This document shows, piece by piece, positions 1 to 9,200 of a stretch of DNA of 61,512 nucleotides. Positions within the stretch are counted from its first letter, which is position 1. Each line of letters begins with the position of its first letter. A program made the position numbers and the translations under genes. A model generated the notes under the pieces. The model worked only from the letters and a program-made list of their open reading frames with translations. It had not been told where the DNA came from and made no database searches. Source of the DNA: Sphingomonas xinjiangensis (lineage in GTDB: Bacteria > Pseudomonadota > Alphaproteobacteria > Sphingomonadales > Sphingomonadaceae). The stretch is from the NCBI RefSeq assembly GCF_014199255.1, contig NZ_JACIJF010000016.1, positions 1-61,512 on the forward strand, read 5' to 3'.

Positions 1-272
1 AGTAATGTATTGTCGCTTCCCAATCCACCACACCGGTGCCCTTGCGGCAGCGGAGAGTAGCCTTCGCCTGTTGACTCAGGCCGCGATAGAGAAGCGGCCG
101 TTCCGCTTCCGCCCAACACCCGACGTTCAGGACGTTCGCCGCGGCTCGCGAAAGCGGTTATTCGTTCATTCGATCCGAATCAGAACGATAGGCGCGGCGC
201 GCTTTGACGCAGGTTCCGTTCCGGCTGAGATCGGCCGAGAAGAATCGGCCGAAGCAGCCAAGCCGTTGGTTG
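1..272. other. Window edge, no gene seen
   Basis: Nothing supportable here. An open frame from position 5 into the next gene has no ribosome binding site, no recognisable domain and a composition typical of an antisense or random frame. Confidence 0.5.
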
Positions 273-1127
273 TTATTGCTGGGCGCTTCGCTTGGCAGCA
301 GCGACCCAAGCCAAGCCTCGACGGAGATCCAAGGTGATGATCCAATTCTTCAGGAATGGCATGCCTAGATTACCATCGAGTATAATATCGGGCGTGAACG
401 CGTCGGCGGTCTGCACCTCGACACCATCAGCGATAGCGAACCGCGCCCGCTGTTTCGTCTGCTTGTTCGGATCCAGCCCGACGAACTCAGCGACGTGTTT
501 GCCCACGAGCACAGTACCCCCGTTTCCGGAATCCAGTTCCATCCACACCGGACCTTTCGACGTGGGCACCTCGACTAGTACAGCTAGTGCGAGCCCCTGT
601 ACCTCCCGGCTTAGTCGCACCTTTAAAGCTTTCATCGATGCGACACGGTGCGAGAGACTGGCCTCGCTTTCGATCGTTAACTCTCCGCTCGCCAGATCAA
701 GCGTGATGGCCTTTCCATCGAACATATTGAGCGATGCCAGGCCGTCGAGTTCAGCATCGAGTGGGTTGAGTTTACCAAGATTGATAAGCCCTACCGCAGG
801 TGGCGCTACGCGATAGCCAGGTAGCTCGATAGCAACCTCTGAGCAGCGGGCGGTGTCACCCCGATCTCCAAACATTCTAAAGCCTGTCAAGCGTCCCCAT
901 GGAGTGCAGCCAGCTTGCGTCACAGTGTCCCGTGACAGCAAGGTCAAGCCACCTGCAGTATCGAACAATAGGCGGCGAGGTTTGCCCGCGATCGTCACCG
1001 GCAGCACCCACCTGGACCGCCATTGCTCTAACTTAACGCTTGTCTCCGGAGTGGCCTGTACCTGTACCTGTGCCGCAGCAGGGACTGAGAGCAGCAAAGC
1101 GATCAAAAATGTGACAACGATGTGCAT
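273..1127 (-). CDS. Secreted retropepsin-like aspartic protease family protein
   Basis: A 284-residue protein with an N-terminal signal peptide (hydrophobic residues about 4-18, ending AAAQ). Two copies of the hydrophobic-hydrophobic-D-T/S-G-type signature are visible: LLFDTAGG at residues 53-60 and MELDSGNGG at 197-204. This arrangement fits the bacterial retropepsin-like (gag-asp/aspartyl protease 2) family, which act as periplasmic or lipid-bound proteases. The first copy reads D-T-A rather than D-T-G, so activity is uncertain. A GGAGG Shine-Dalgarno site lies 8 nt before the ATG. It stands alone on the minus strand, next to a HAD hydrolase on the same strand but separated by about 90 bp. 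Substrate unknown; probably cargo unrelated to transfer. Confidence 0.8.
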   Translation of the reverse strand: MHIVVTFLIALLLSVPAAAQVQVQATPETSVKLEQWRSRWVLPVTIAGKPRRLLFDTAGGLTLLSRDTVTQAGCTPWGRLTGFRMFGDRGDTARCSEVAIELPGYRVAPPAVGLINLGKLNPLDAELDGLASLNMFDGKAITLDLASGELTIESEASLSHRVASMKALKVRLSREVQGLALAVLVEVPTSKGPVWMELDSGNGGTVLVGKHVAEFVGLDPNKQTKQRARFAIADGVEVQTADAFTPDIILDGNLGMPFLKNWIITLDLRRGLAWVAAAKRSAQQ

Positions 1128-1220
1128 ATCGTTTCCTCCAAGAAACGAAGTTTTTATTTAGCCGAAGATTAACAGCAGACAACCACCCGATCCGCACGTC
1201 GAGAGGTAAACGCTAGCGCT

Positions 1221-1916
1221 CTAACGAATGGTGTTAATCAAATCAGGCAACTCCGTGAGGCTGTTCAGTTGCCGGAAGCGAGGGTGATTGGCTGGCACTG
1301 CCGCCTTCTCGTGGACCCAAGCACCCTCTTGCGGGATGAAAGCTGCCCAGGCTCCCGCTTCAAGCGCTGGGGTGATGTCCGAGCGGAGCGAGTCCCCCGC
1401 CATCAACGCCTCTTCAGCAGCTACGCCCTCCTTCTTGAAGATCCGGCGGAATGTGTTAGCCGTCTTGTCACTTACGATCTCGATCCCGCTGAACCGGTCT
1501 CCGAGTCCGGACGCGGCCAGCTTGGCTTCTTGGTGAAGCAGGTCTCCCTTCGTGACGAGGACGAGACGTCCCTTGGAAGCGAGTTGGGCCAAAGTATCCG
1601 CAACTCCGTCGAAAACCTCAACTGGATGCGACAGCAATGCGCGACCGGCAGCAAGAATGTGGGCGAGCATCTCCTTAGGCAACGGGTCGTCCGCTAGTTC
1701 TAGCGCAGTCTCTATCATCGACAGGGTAAATCCCTTGGCGCCGTACCCATAAAGCTTCAGGTTTCGCGCTTCGCACGCATTCAGTTGTTCTCGCGCGATA
1801 TCGCGGGAAGCGAACGGCGCAATAAGATCGAGCAGAGCATCTTCGGTCGAGTTGAAGTGCCTCATGTTGTGCCAAAGCGTGTCGTCAGCGTCGAGGCAGA
1901 TGAGCTTGATTGTCAT
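1221..1916 (-). CDS. HAD-superfamily hydrolase
   Basis: A 231-residue soluble haloacid-dehalogenase-like phosphatase. Motif I is LDADDTLWH (residues 8-16), giving the nucleophile D9 and acid/base D11. Motif II is the Thr in LVLVTKGD, motif III a Lys in the KTANTFRRIFKK stretch and motif IV MAGDSLRSDI. A helical cap domain sits between motifs I and II (about residues 18-95), as in the phosphoglycolate phosphatase/YjjG-like group. The family removes phosphate from small metabolites; the substrate cannot be read from sequence. No strong Shine-Dalgarno site precedes the ATG. All key residues are present, so the gene looks intact. Confidence 0.88.
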   Translation of the reverse strand: MTIKLICLDADDTLWHNMRHFNSTEDALLDLIAPFASRDIAREQLNACEARNLKLYGYGAKGFTLSMIETALELADDPLPKEMLAHILAAGRALLSHPVEVFDGVADTLAQLASKGRLVLVTKGDLLHQEAKLAASGLGDRFSGIEIVSDKTANTFRRIFKKEGVAAEEALMAGDSLRSDITPALEAGAWAAFIPQEGAWVHEKAAVPANHPRFRQLNSLTELPDLINTIR

Positions 1917-2374
1917 ACGACACAGCTACCTAAGCCGTCGCTCTGGCGCCACGCATGAATTATGCGCTCAGCGCCATTGACCCCCTGGGCGAGCGACTGA
2001 ACCCCATTCAGTCGTACTCCCTAGGCGGCCGATTGACGGCCCCACTTCCTTCGGGGAAGCGTTCTGAGCGCAAGTTTGTTGCCGCCGAATTCGTGGACAG
2101 GTGCGCTTACACCGTCCGACCACCCGCAAGCGGAACGGCAGCTATCCACCCACTAGCAGACATTCTCCATCTCAGGCCGCATGGGCAACGCACACCGCCG
2201 CGAGAGCGTCGCCGTCGGTGCGATCCCCGTGACGTAGAAGGGGCCTTCAACGCGAAAGATATCGTACCAGCTATGTGAGACGTGGCTCCTCCTGGCTGGC
2301 AGTGCCGCACTAGCCCCCTCCCCCGTGTCCGCTGAACGATCCCCTTTCGGACAGTCACGGTACCATGTCGGGTG
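1917..2374. other. Gene-free stretch between HAD hydrolase and phosphoesterase
   Basis: About 460 bp in which neither strand carries a convincing gene. Short frames on both strands lack domains and ribosome binding sites. I see no repeat, tRNA or clear terminator. Confidence 0.4.
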
Positions 2375-3199
2375 CTACGGCGAATTTAGGGTGACGATCC
2401 ACATGTCAGGGACAGCCCCAAATCGGAGCGGCAACAAGCTCGTTCCCAAGCCCGCCCCTACAATGAGTGTTTTGGCATCCTCGGTGACGACGCCACACGC
2501 GTATTTGGCACCATGCTCCGACATGTAGGAAATGGCACCAACGAGAGGGAGCCTTATCTGCCCGCAATGAGTGTGCCCTGCCAGCATAAGCTTAACTCGT
2601 GAAGGAACGTGCGGAAACGGGTCGGGACTGTGGCTCAGTAGGATTGGCGCACCTCCGAGAGCATCCATTGCGCGCAAGGTGGCGCCCAGATCATCGTGGC
2701 CGGTGAAGGCGTCGTCCAGACCGCCTATTACCAGGGGTCCGGCTCGGACGGCGTTGTTGCTTAGCACATTGATGCCGGCCCGTAGCATAGCGGCCTCCGC
2801 CGCTCTGGCGTCTCGCCAATGGTCGTGATTACCCAGGACGGCAAAGGTGCCGAAGCGACTGCGGAGGTCCCGCAGCGGCGAGACCGCCTCGCCGAAGGAG
2901 AAGCTCCTGGTTGCGAAATGCTTGTCGCTTATGAGATCACCGGCGATCAACACTGCGTCGGGACGAAGGGCGTTTGCCTGCTTAACAATATGAAGCAGCC
3001 GTGTGGGCGACATGTCAGGGCCGCCCACGTGGATGTCGGAAAGTAGCAAGACACGGAGCTGCCTGTCGGAACTGCCGGGAGGCACCAAGTTGACCTCAGC
3101 ATCGCGGACGACAGGACTCGAAGTGGCCGTCCAATAGCCCCAAGCCAAAGCCGCGGCTCCGACGAGGGCGGTGAAGGCAAGAATCCGTTTGATCGTCAT
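2375..3199 (-). CDS. Membrane-anchored calcineurin-like metallophosphoesterase
   Basis: 274 residues from the chosen ATG (MTIKRIL). An N-terminal hydrophobic segment (about 6-24) should anchor it in the inner membrane with the catalytic domain outside. The dinuclear-metal motifs are all present: LSDIHVG (D55, H57), AGDLI (G87-D88), LGNHDHW (G123-D126), LSHSPD (H190) and AGHTHCGQIRLP (H209, H211). The order and the GHTHCGQ block match the YkuE/YaeI-type phosphodiesterases, some of which act on UDP-diacylglucosamine-like lipids; the substrate here is inferred only to be a phosphoester. The frame stays open for 45 codons upstream, including an alternative ATG at 3220, but that extension is arginine-rich and not family-like. 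No strong Shine-Dalgarno site separates the two starts. Confidence 0.85.
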   Translation of the reverse strand: MTIKRILAFTALVGAAALAWGYWTATSSPVVRDAEVNLVPPGSSDRQLRVLLLSDIHVGGPDMSPTRLLHIVKQANALRPDAVLIAGDLISDKHFATRSFSFGEAVSPLRDLRSRFGTFAVLGNHDHWRDARAAEAAMLRAGINVLSNNAVRAGPLVIGGLDDAFTGHDDLGATLRAMDALGGAPILLSHSPDPFPHVPSRVKLMLAGHTHCGQIRLPLVGAISYMSEHGAKYACGVVTEDAKTLIVGAGLGTSLLPLRFGAVPDMWIVTLNSP

Positions 3200-3407
3200 C
3201 CTGCGGGACCATAACCTCATCGGGCAGGCACGCGCACGATGAACTGCGATGGAGCCCAACTCTCCCCAGCACTCTACCGCGATTTGGACGAAAAATCGAA
3301 CCGCCTGAAGCGTAATCTGCGCCGGCAGGTCCATCCAGCAGCGATGAGGCTACCACCACGACAGCCATTTGGATATTAAAATACCGGTAAATGCAGGTGG
3401 GATGCGC

Positions 3408-3435
3408 TTGACGGACCTAATGCCCTTTTGATAGT
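3408..3435 (+). promoter_or_regulatory. Putative sigma70-type promoter of parA
   Basis: TTGACG (3408-3413) and GATAGT (3430-3435) with a 16-bp spacer make a fair -35/-10 pair upstream of parA. The predicted transcription start falls in the palindrome at 3447-3462. Judged by eye only. Confidence 0.35.
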
Positions 3436-3446
3436 CAGGGCACATC

Positions 3447-3462
3447 CTTTTAATGTTAAAAG
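3447..3462. promoter_or_regulatory. Palindromic operator candidate before parA
   Basis: CTTTTAATGTTAAAAG is a perfect inverted repeat (7-bp arms, 2-bp spacer), 11 bp before the parA ATG. Similar TTAAAAG half-sites occur at about 4430, 5281 and 5492. ParA/ribbon-helix-helix partition operons are usually autorepressed at such sites, so this may bind the protein encoded at 4149-4433. Confidence 0.5.
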
Positions 3463-3473
3463 ACGATGGACCC

Positions 3474-4133
3474 ATGATTATAACGGTAGGAAACACCAAG
3501 GGCGGCGTCGGTAAGACCACATTAGCGGTGCAAATCGCTATCGCGCGGGCGATTGCCGGAAGTGACGTGTGGTTGATCGACGGCGATCGGCAAGGCACCG
3601 CGGCCGCAGCAATAGCGGCAAGGGCTCAGGCGGGCCGGCAGCCAGGCATCGCCTGCGCCCAATACCCCGAAGGGCCGGCGCTACGAGGGCAGGTCCAGCA
3701 GCAAGTTGGGAAGTGGCAGGACATCGTGATCGACGCCGGGGGGCGTGACTCGACAGCGCTTCGCGCCGCGCTGGTCCTGTCCGACGTCCTTCTAGTTCCG
3801 TTCGCACCCAGGTCTTATGACGTCTGGGCACTGGATGACATGGCGGCCCTCATTGATGAAGCCCGAAGCGTCAGGGATGGCCTTCGTTGCTTTGCTGTGA
3901 TGAATCAGGCGGATCCTGGAATCAAATCGACGGACAACGCCGACGCGGCTGCGGCGGTGGCTGAGGTACCGCAGTTCGAATACCTCCCCTCCCCCATCCG
4001 ACGGCGAAAAGCGTTCAGCAACGCCGGTGGTGCGGGGCTCTCGGTATCCGAGCTCCCCACAAAAGACCCGAAAGCCATAGCAGAACTCGATACATTAGTT
4101 GCATCCTTGTTTAATGTCCAAAGCATGTCCTAA
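3474..4133 (+). CDS. parA: ParA-family partition ATPase
   Basis: A 219-residue P-loop ATPase with the deviant Walker A motif KGGVGKTT (residues 9-16), the WLIDGDRQGT segment of Walker A-prime, and IVIDAGGRD as the switch region. It lacks an N-terminal DNA-binding extension, so it belongs to the small ParA/ParF type, which works with a short ribbon-helix-helix partner. Such ATPases form nucleoid-bound gradients that segregate plasmid copies. The ATG at 3474 is preferred to one 7 codons upstream because the latter lies inside the operator palindrome. The next gene starts 15 bp after its stop and encodes the likely centromere-binding partner, so the two form one operon. Confidence 0.92.
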   Translation: MIITVGNTKGGVGKTTLAVQIAIARAIAGSDVWLIDGDRQGTAAAAIAARAQAGRQPGIACAQYPEGPALRGQVQQQVGKWQDIVIDAGGRDSTALRAALVLSDVLLVPFAPRSYDVWALDDMAALIDEARSVRDGLRCFAVMNQADPGIKSTDNADAAAAVAEVPQFEYLPSPIRRRKAFSNAGGAGLSVSELPTKDPKAIAELDTLVASLFNVQSMS

Positions 4134-4148
4134 GAAGGTCCTATTACC

Positions 4149-4433
4149 ATGGCTATTACAAAGCGCCCTAAGGTTAGCGATGAGGCTGCTACGGAGGCTT
4201 TCATCAGCGCAGCACCTGACGGATCAAAGACCGGTATCGCAGATCCCGCCCCTCTGCCTCGTGTCTACGAGAAGGGAATTCAGAAGGGAAACAAGCGGCA
4301 GATCACCCTTACCATCAACCCGGAGCTACTCAGGCGAGTAGACGAGACAGCCACAAAGACTGGGCAAACTCGCGCAGCGCTCATAAATCTCGCCATCTTC
4401 CAAGCCCTCGAAGGCAACGTGTTTGGACGTTAA
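4149..4433 (+). CDS. Ribbon-helix-helix protein, likely ParG-like centromere-binding partner of ParA
   Basis: 94 residues. The first half (1-47) is polar and probably flexible. The C-terminal half reads KRQITLTINPELLRRVDE followed by TATKTGQTRAALINLAIFQAL, which fits a beta strand plus two helices of the MetJ/Arc/CopG fold. This order (mobile N-tail, C-terminal RHH) matches ParG/ParR-type partition proteins. It directly follows parA. By analogy it would bind a nearby centromere, repress parA and stimulate ParA ATPase. The TTAAAAG-type palindrome at 3447-3462 is the best site candidate. The function is inferred from fold and position. Confidence 0.75.
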   Translation: MAITKRPKVSDEAATEAFISAAPDGSKTGIADPAPLPRVYEKGIQKGNKRQITLTINPELLRRVDETATKTGQTRAALINLAIFQALEGNVFGR

Positions 4434-4558
4434 AAGGCGATCCAAATAACCGTGTTCGGAGGTCTCGAAGGGCCGTTATGAGGGCACGTGTCTGCGAAGA
4501 CGCTGCGCACGGGCTCAGCTAGCTCGAGCACCGATCGGTGGATATGCGCCGCGTGATC

Positions 4559-4957
4559 TCAGGACGAGATACGGCATTCCTCTTCGCTCTCAGTGTCGAT
4601 CGGCGGTATGCCGGCGGTCTCGTCCGAGGTTTGCACTAGCGCATGCCCTGACACTCGGTCGATTGCGTAGTTGTTTCGCATGACACGAGGGCCAACAAGG
4701 GTCGACATTCTTCTCTCCCACGCGATCACGAACTTCTTTGGTGAGACCCGGACCGTAGCCACGCCGTCAAACGGATCATCCTTGAAAGCGCGGTCCACCA
4801 CATCAGCGGTGTCACCGCTGCCAGCGAACTCAAAGTCAGCGTAGCGACACTCGATCCTCACCGGAGATTGGACTCCCGGGGTGGTTGGAGCGGCGTTCGC
4901 CGCCGCAGGTGTGACCATAAGACCCAACACCAAGGTTGCCGCTTCCAAAGCACGCAT
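4559..4957 (-). CDS. Secreted hypothetical protein
   Basis: 132 residues from the ATG at 4957, chosen because it opens a signal peptide (hydrophobic 5-20, ending AAANAA) and has a GGAG site about 11 nt upstream; the frame is open further back but that part is not signal-like. The mature domain has two cysteines (RIECRYADF and EEECRISS) that could form a disulfide. No family recognised. It faces the parA operon convergently and shares no obvious function with it. Confidence 0.6.
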   Translation of the reverse strand: MRALEAATLVLGLMVTPAAANAAPTTPGVQSPVRIECRYADFEFAGSGDTADVVDRAFKDDPFDGVATVRVSPKKFVIAWERRMSTLVGPRVMRNNYAIDRVSGHALVQTSDETAGIPPIDTESEEECRISS

Positions 4958-5673
4958 CGGGTTGCTCCACCGCCTTGAGTTTAATCCGCGACATACCAGC
5001 CAAGCGCCAGGACATCCCGAACAACGACAATCATACCGCAATTTGCCTGCAGATGGGTAGCACCAGTCCACGCCGGCTGCGCGGCGTGCTAACGAATCAT
5101 TTCCCGTGCACGGCTTAGATGATGGCGTGCACTCCTTAGGTGCCGTCTACCCCGCGCGCACGCCCTCCGAAGATCCCTGCTGCCACCTCTCGCCGGCTGA
5201 GACAGAATAACCTCCAACCTCTCTCCACCTTTACAACACGTTTGTCGGACGATGGATATTGGGGAGAACGCCATGTAATATTAAAATAACCTCGGAAGCA
5301 CGTGCAGGTAACGTACTTTGATCCATCGGCTTCGCAGATTAGACGAGGCGGCGTGACGCTTATGAAGCTTCAACACGAGCGGTTCATTGCCGCTTCGGTG
5401 GGGGCCTCGCAATGCATGGCGGTAGGTCTACGCAGGGCAGGCGGGGCAGGGGAGGAACGTAAACACTTCCGGTCCACAACTAGGTATTGCATGTTAAAAG
5501 GATATGAAAGGCATCGCGGAACAGGGGCAGGCGACACTCGTATGCCGGGGGCCGCGGGCTTAGTACGAGCCGCATCAAACGCGGGCGCGCCGATTAGGCC
5601 AACCCACGGCTTAGATGTCATGTGCACGGCCTAGAGGTCTACGTGCATCCCGTAGGCGGTTTACACCTGCAGC
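4958..5673. other. Gene-free stretch with short repeats
   Basis: About 700 bp without a convincing gene. It contains the sequence CACGGCTTAGATG twice (near 5106 and 5606), each near GTGCA motifs, and two TTAAAA sites (5281, 5492) like those around parA. These could be centromere-like or degenerate mobile-element remnants. No long inverted repeat was found. Confidence 0.4.
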
Positions 5674-5964
5674 TCACTGCCCGCTTAGGAATAGAACGAG
5701 TGCTAAAGACACCACAAAGAGCGAGAGCCAAATCGAGATTTGACCGTAGATGTGAAAGACGACGCTGAGCCAGCTGAACCGCCTCTTCAGCAAGATGCCG
5801 CTACCAACAGCCACGAAAAAGGCAATTGCCGTTGGCGCACCGATCGACGGTGCTCGGCGCAGCGACGCCTCAGCGAGAGGCATAAGGCCCATTACGCCAA
5901 CAAGTAGCCACGAGAAAAACAAAACAGGGCTACGTGGCGCTTCTGGGTAGAAGTGTTTCTCCAT
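5674..5964 (-). CDS. Small integral membrane protein, unknown
   Basis: 96 residues with three likely transmembrane segments (about 14-33, 43-60 and 72-93). A GAAAGGAT Shine-Dalgarno site lies about 10 nt before the ATG. No family recognised. It is divergently transcribed from the single-span membrane protein at 6046, with an 81-bp shared upstream region. Confidence 0.6.
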   Translation of the reverse strand: MEKHFYPEAPRSPVLFFSWLLVGVMGLMPLAEASLRRAPSIGAPTAIAFFVAVGSGILLKRRFSWLSVVFHIYGQISIWLSLFVVSLALVLFLSGQ

Positions 5965-6045
5965 CGGCGCATTATCCTTTCACGCTTATTGGCAAAAGCT
6001 CTACATTTCGGTAGATTCACGCCCCGTCCGTTTGTGGAGGTGGGT

Positions 6046-6279
6046 ATGACGTTTGACTCAATGCGCCCCGTGTTTCGCAATAACGATCCGACAACTAATG
6101 ACGTGCTGTTTTATGAGCGCCCGCCGTTGTCATGGATGGAGTCGAACCAGACCGGCTTTCAAAACACCGCGTGGCGAACCGTCAGCTGGAAAACGTTTTG
6201 GCTAGTTGCCACGCCGGTGCTCCTCCTGCTGTTTAGCGTTGCGGCTTATGCCGTCTATGCCTTTGTCAGGAGTCATTAA
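6046..6279 (+). CDS. Small single-span membrane protein, unknown
   Basis: 77 residues from the ATG at 6046, which follows a clear GGAGGTGG site; an upstream in-frame start is rejected because it lies before this site. The N-terminal 50 residues are polar and the C-terminus carries one transmembrane helix (about 52-72). Its stop codon overlaps the stop of traG, which converges on it, so this gene marks the end of the transfer operon. Function unknown. Confidence 0.6.
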   Translation: MTFDSMRPVFRNNDPTTNDVLFYERPPLSWMESNQTGFQNTAWRTVSWKTFWLVATPVLLLLFSVAAYAVYAFVRSH

Positions 6280-9200
6280 CCTGCTGTTTGTAGGTGGACG
6301 TGCCGATTGTCGGGCTTCTTCCTGTCGTATTCGTACTGCACGAAGTAGCCGCTCCCCAACTCCCGTTGCAGCGTTGCGGCCCACTGCTGCCCCTCAGCAA
6401 CTGAAATAGTGTTGGCGCGAAGATCAACGGCTTGATCCTGATAGTGCCGGCTGTGGGCTTTATGCTTGCTATCATTCCCCGACGTGATGACCGGATCCGG
6501 CAGTCCCAATCTCTCGGCGGTCGAGGCGATCGCGGGCAGCGCTGCAACGATCCTTGGGTCTAGGGAGTCGACATCAGCCGATCCTTTAACCGACAAGCCG
6601 TTGTCGCGGATGGACTCTAAGGGCGCGAGCGTCGAACGCCCGACGGGAAAGGTCGCCGAGCGCGAGCCCGGACCTCCGTCGTTCATATTGGAAACATCCG
6701 GTGCACCGACTTGCCCGCCGCCCCGATAGAGCTTCTCGACATCACCGGCCTGACCTACATCGGGGATGACCATATCCTTGAGCGCTGGATCGGCTAGTGC
6801 CTCCTGCAGGTCAGCCCGGATACTATTACTACGCTCGGTTAGAAACCTTTGAATAACGGCGTTACGAGCCCCCTCTTGAACTACATCCAAGCCAGTCGCG
6901 TGGAGTGGGGGTAGGAACCCGTTACCGGCGCCCTCACTCTCCGCTTTCCGATAGAACTCCTGCAACTCATTTGAGAGGTTCTGTGAGATGGCAAAGCCGT
7001 TCGACTCTGAGTAGCTAGCGCTTTGCTCCAACGAGCGACCGAGTTCACGATAATGCTTTGCCTGCTCGGTGTACGACTGAATCTTGCTCAGCGTCTCCTC
7101 GATAGCTTTAGACTGCACATCGCTTACTGAGGATCGCTTAAACTGCTCAGCTTGCGAGAACGTACCCTCAGTGGCGCTGCCGCTGAGGCTCAGGGATTGT
7201 TCTCCCGAGATTCCCTTCGTTTGCGCGACACTGTTGTCGACGCTGGTGTGCTCCGACCTTCCCTTAGACGTGGTGTCGGCGTTCGTAGAACTGCGATCCC
7301 AGCCCAGCTTGCCGGTGACACCTGCGCCGACGCCAGCGTTTGGCCCTGCTCCCGGAGCTCCGGCGCTAAGACCTGCGTTTGCGCTTAATTGTCCTCCGAC
7401 GCCTCCCGACCACGTATCAGCATAGTTAGTGGTCTCTGCCGTATCGTTGTGAGTGCGGACTCCCGATCCCCTCGATGCGCGGTTCTCGATGGAGTTCCGC
7501 TCAGAGAGCGACGCCTGCGCCCGAGCTTCGGTGCCAGTGCCGGAGCGGCTTCCTGAACTGCTGCCGTTCCCTGAAACGTTCTCTATAGAGTGAACAGACG
7601 AGTTCCTGATTGAATTGAGACGCTGTGTGGCATTTTGCGCCGCCCGCTCGAAGCCTTCGGCGATTCTATACGACAGCGATGCATTCTGCGCTTCAGTCGC
7701 TGTAGCCGCTCGAGAGCCAGTGGGGGTGAACGGAAGTCGCGAGATTGCCGGCGTCGAGTCGATTGCAGTGTGGCCATCGGCGAAAGTCGTGGAAACTGAC
7801 CCGTCCGAGCCCCTATAAGAGAACGCAGGCTGTCCCGTTGAAAACGTTGGCGCATCTGAGTATTGATTACTTTGACGCATGTTAGAGGTACTGTTGGCGA
7901 AGCTGACGTTGCCATAGGAGTAATTGCCAGTAGTCTGCTCCAGCGCTGCGGCCTCAGCCGCATTCTGTGCCGGCGCAAGGATCGACGTTGCCTGGTTGGA
8001 AACACTGAGAGCCCCTCGCGCCAATCCACCAGCGATAAATGGCACGCTCATGAGCATGAAGCCGGCGATCGTCGCGGTCTCGGCGTTGACCGCACCGATC
8101 CCAGCAAAGGTGTTAAGCGCCACGCCGCCCTCGGCCATACCTTGAGCGGCCGATTGCCCGCGCGACATGCAGATCATGTGGAGGATGACGTAAAGCGGTC
8201 CCCAGGACGCGAGATAGAAGAAGCCGGTGACATAGCCTTTCAGCGCCGCAACGCCGGTCTGCGGCATCAGGAAAAGCGGGAAGATCACCGGGAACATGGC
8301 GTAGAACACGACGGTCAGAACGACGTTCAGGATCGGCACCCAGCTCATGGCTTGCTGCGCGATCGAGTTGTAGGTGTTCCGGGCCTGTATGTCGGCGCGC
8401 GTGGTCGCAAAGGTGTCGATCGCGGCTGACCCGGCGCCGCCTGCCATGGCGTCGCGGGCCTGCATGAACGCGTTGATCGCGCTCATCTGGCGCATTGTCC
8501 CAGCGTAGTCGCTCGAAGCGCCGGTGAAGGCAGTGTTGGCGATCGGCACGTCCGCACGCAGCTTCGCTGCGGCAACAGCGGTCGAAAGGCGAGGGTAGGC
8601 CTCTTTGCCCCAAAGCCCAGCATGAGCATCAAGGATTGGCCCCCATCGCGAGGATAGAAGATCATAGGCCTGACGGCAGGTGATGATGCTGCTCGTGACC
8701 GATCCTGCGGAGTTATCAAGCCAAGGTTGGGAGCGTGCCGCCGAACCTGGTCCGAGGTCCTGCCAAAGGTCCTTAGACGATGCGAGCCCGGTCAAAGACT
8801 TTTGATGCAGCATGATGTCGCCGAACACGCACTGCTTGAAGTGAAGCTGTAGGTTGGTGACGAACTCAGCGTCCCGGATCTGGAAGTTGCGCGTCGCATC
8901 GAACAGGCGCGATCCGTAGATCATGCCGTTGGTCGAGTAGTTTAGCTGCGAGGGCATCACGAAGACGGTCTCGGCCGTCGTGGTGAGATAGTCTCCGACC
9001 TGGCTCGTAAAGCTCGCCATGGTGGCCAACCCAAGGGGAACGTTGGCAACTGTTGCAGGGGCGAGGCTCGGGTTGATCCGGTCCGTGACCTTCACGTCCA
9101 CCGTCGGGACCATGAGGCACGAATAGATGAGCGTGGAGCCGAGGAACCAGTTCAGCCAAGCTCGCACGTTCATAGTGAATGCGACGGCGAGAAGGGCATA

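Noticed and set aside
5..337. Plus-strand frame at the window start
   Set aside because: No ribosome site or domain, and it overlaps the retropepsin-like gene.
1955..2278. 107-residue plus-strand frame
   Set aside because: Arg/Pro-rich, no ribosome site, no similarity that I recognise.
5302..5634. 110-residue plus-strand frame in the gene-free region
   Set aside because: No ribosome site or domain; residue content looks random.
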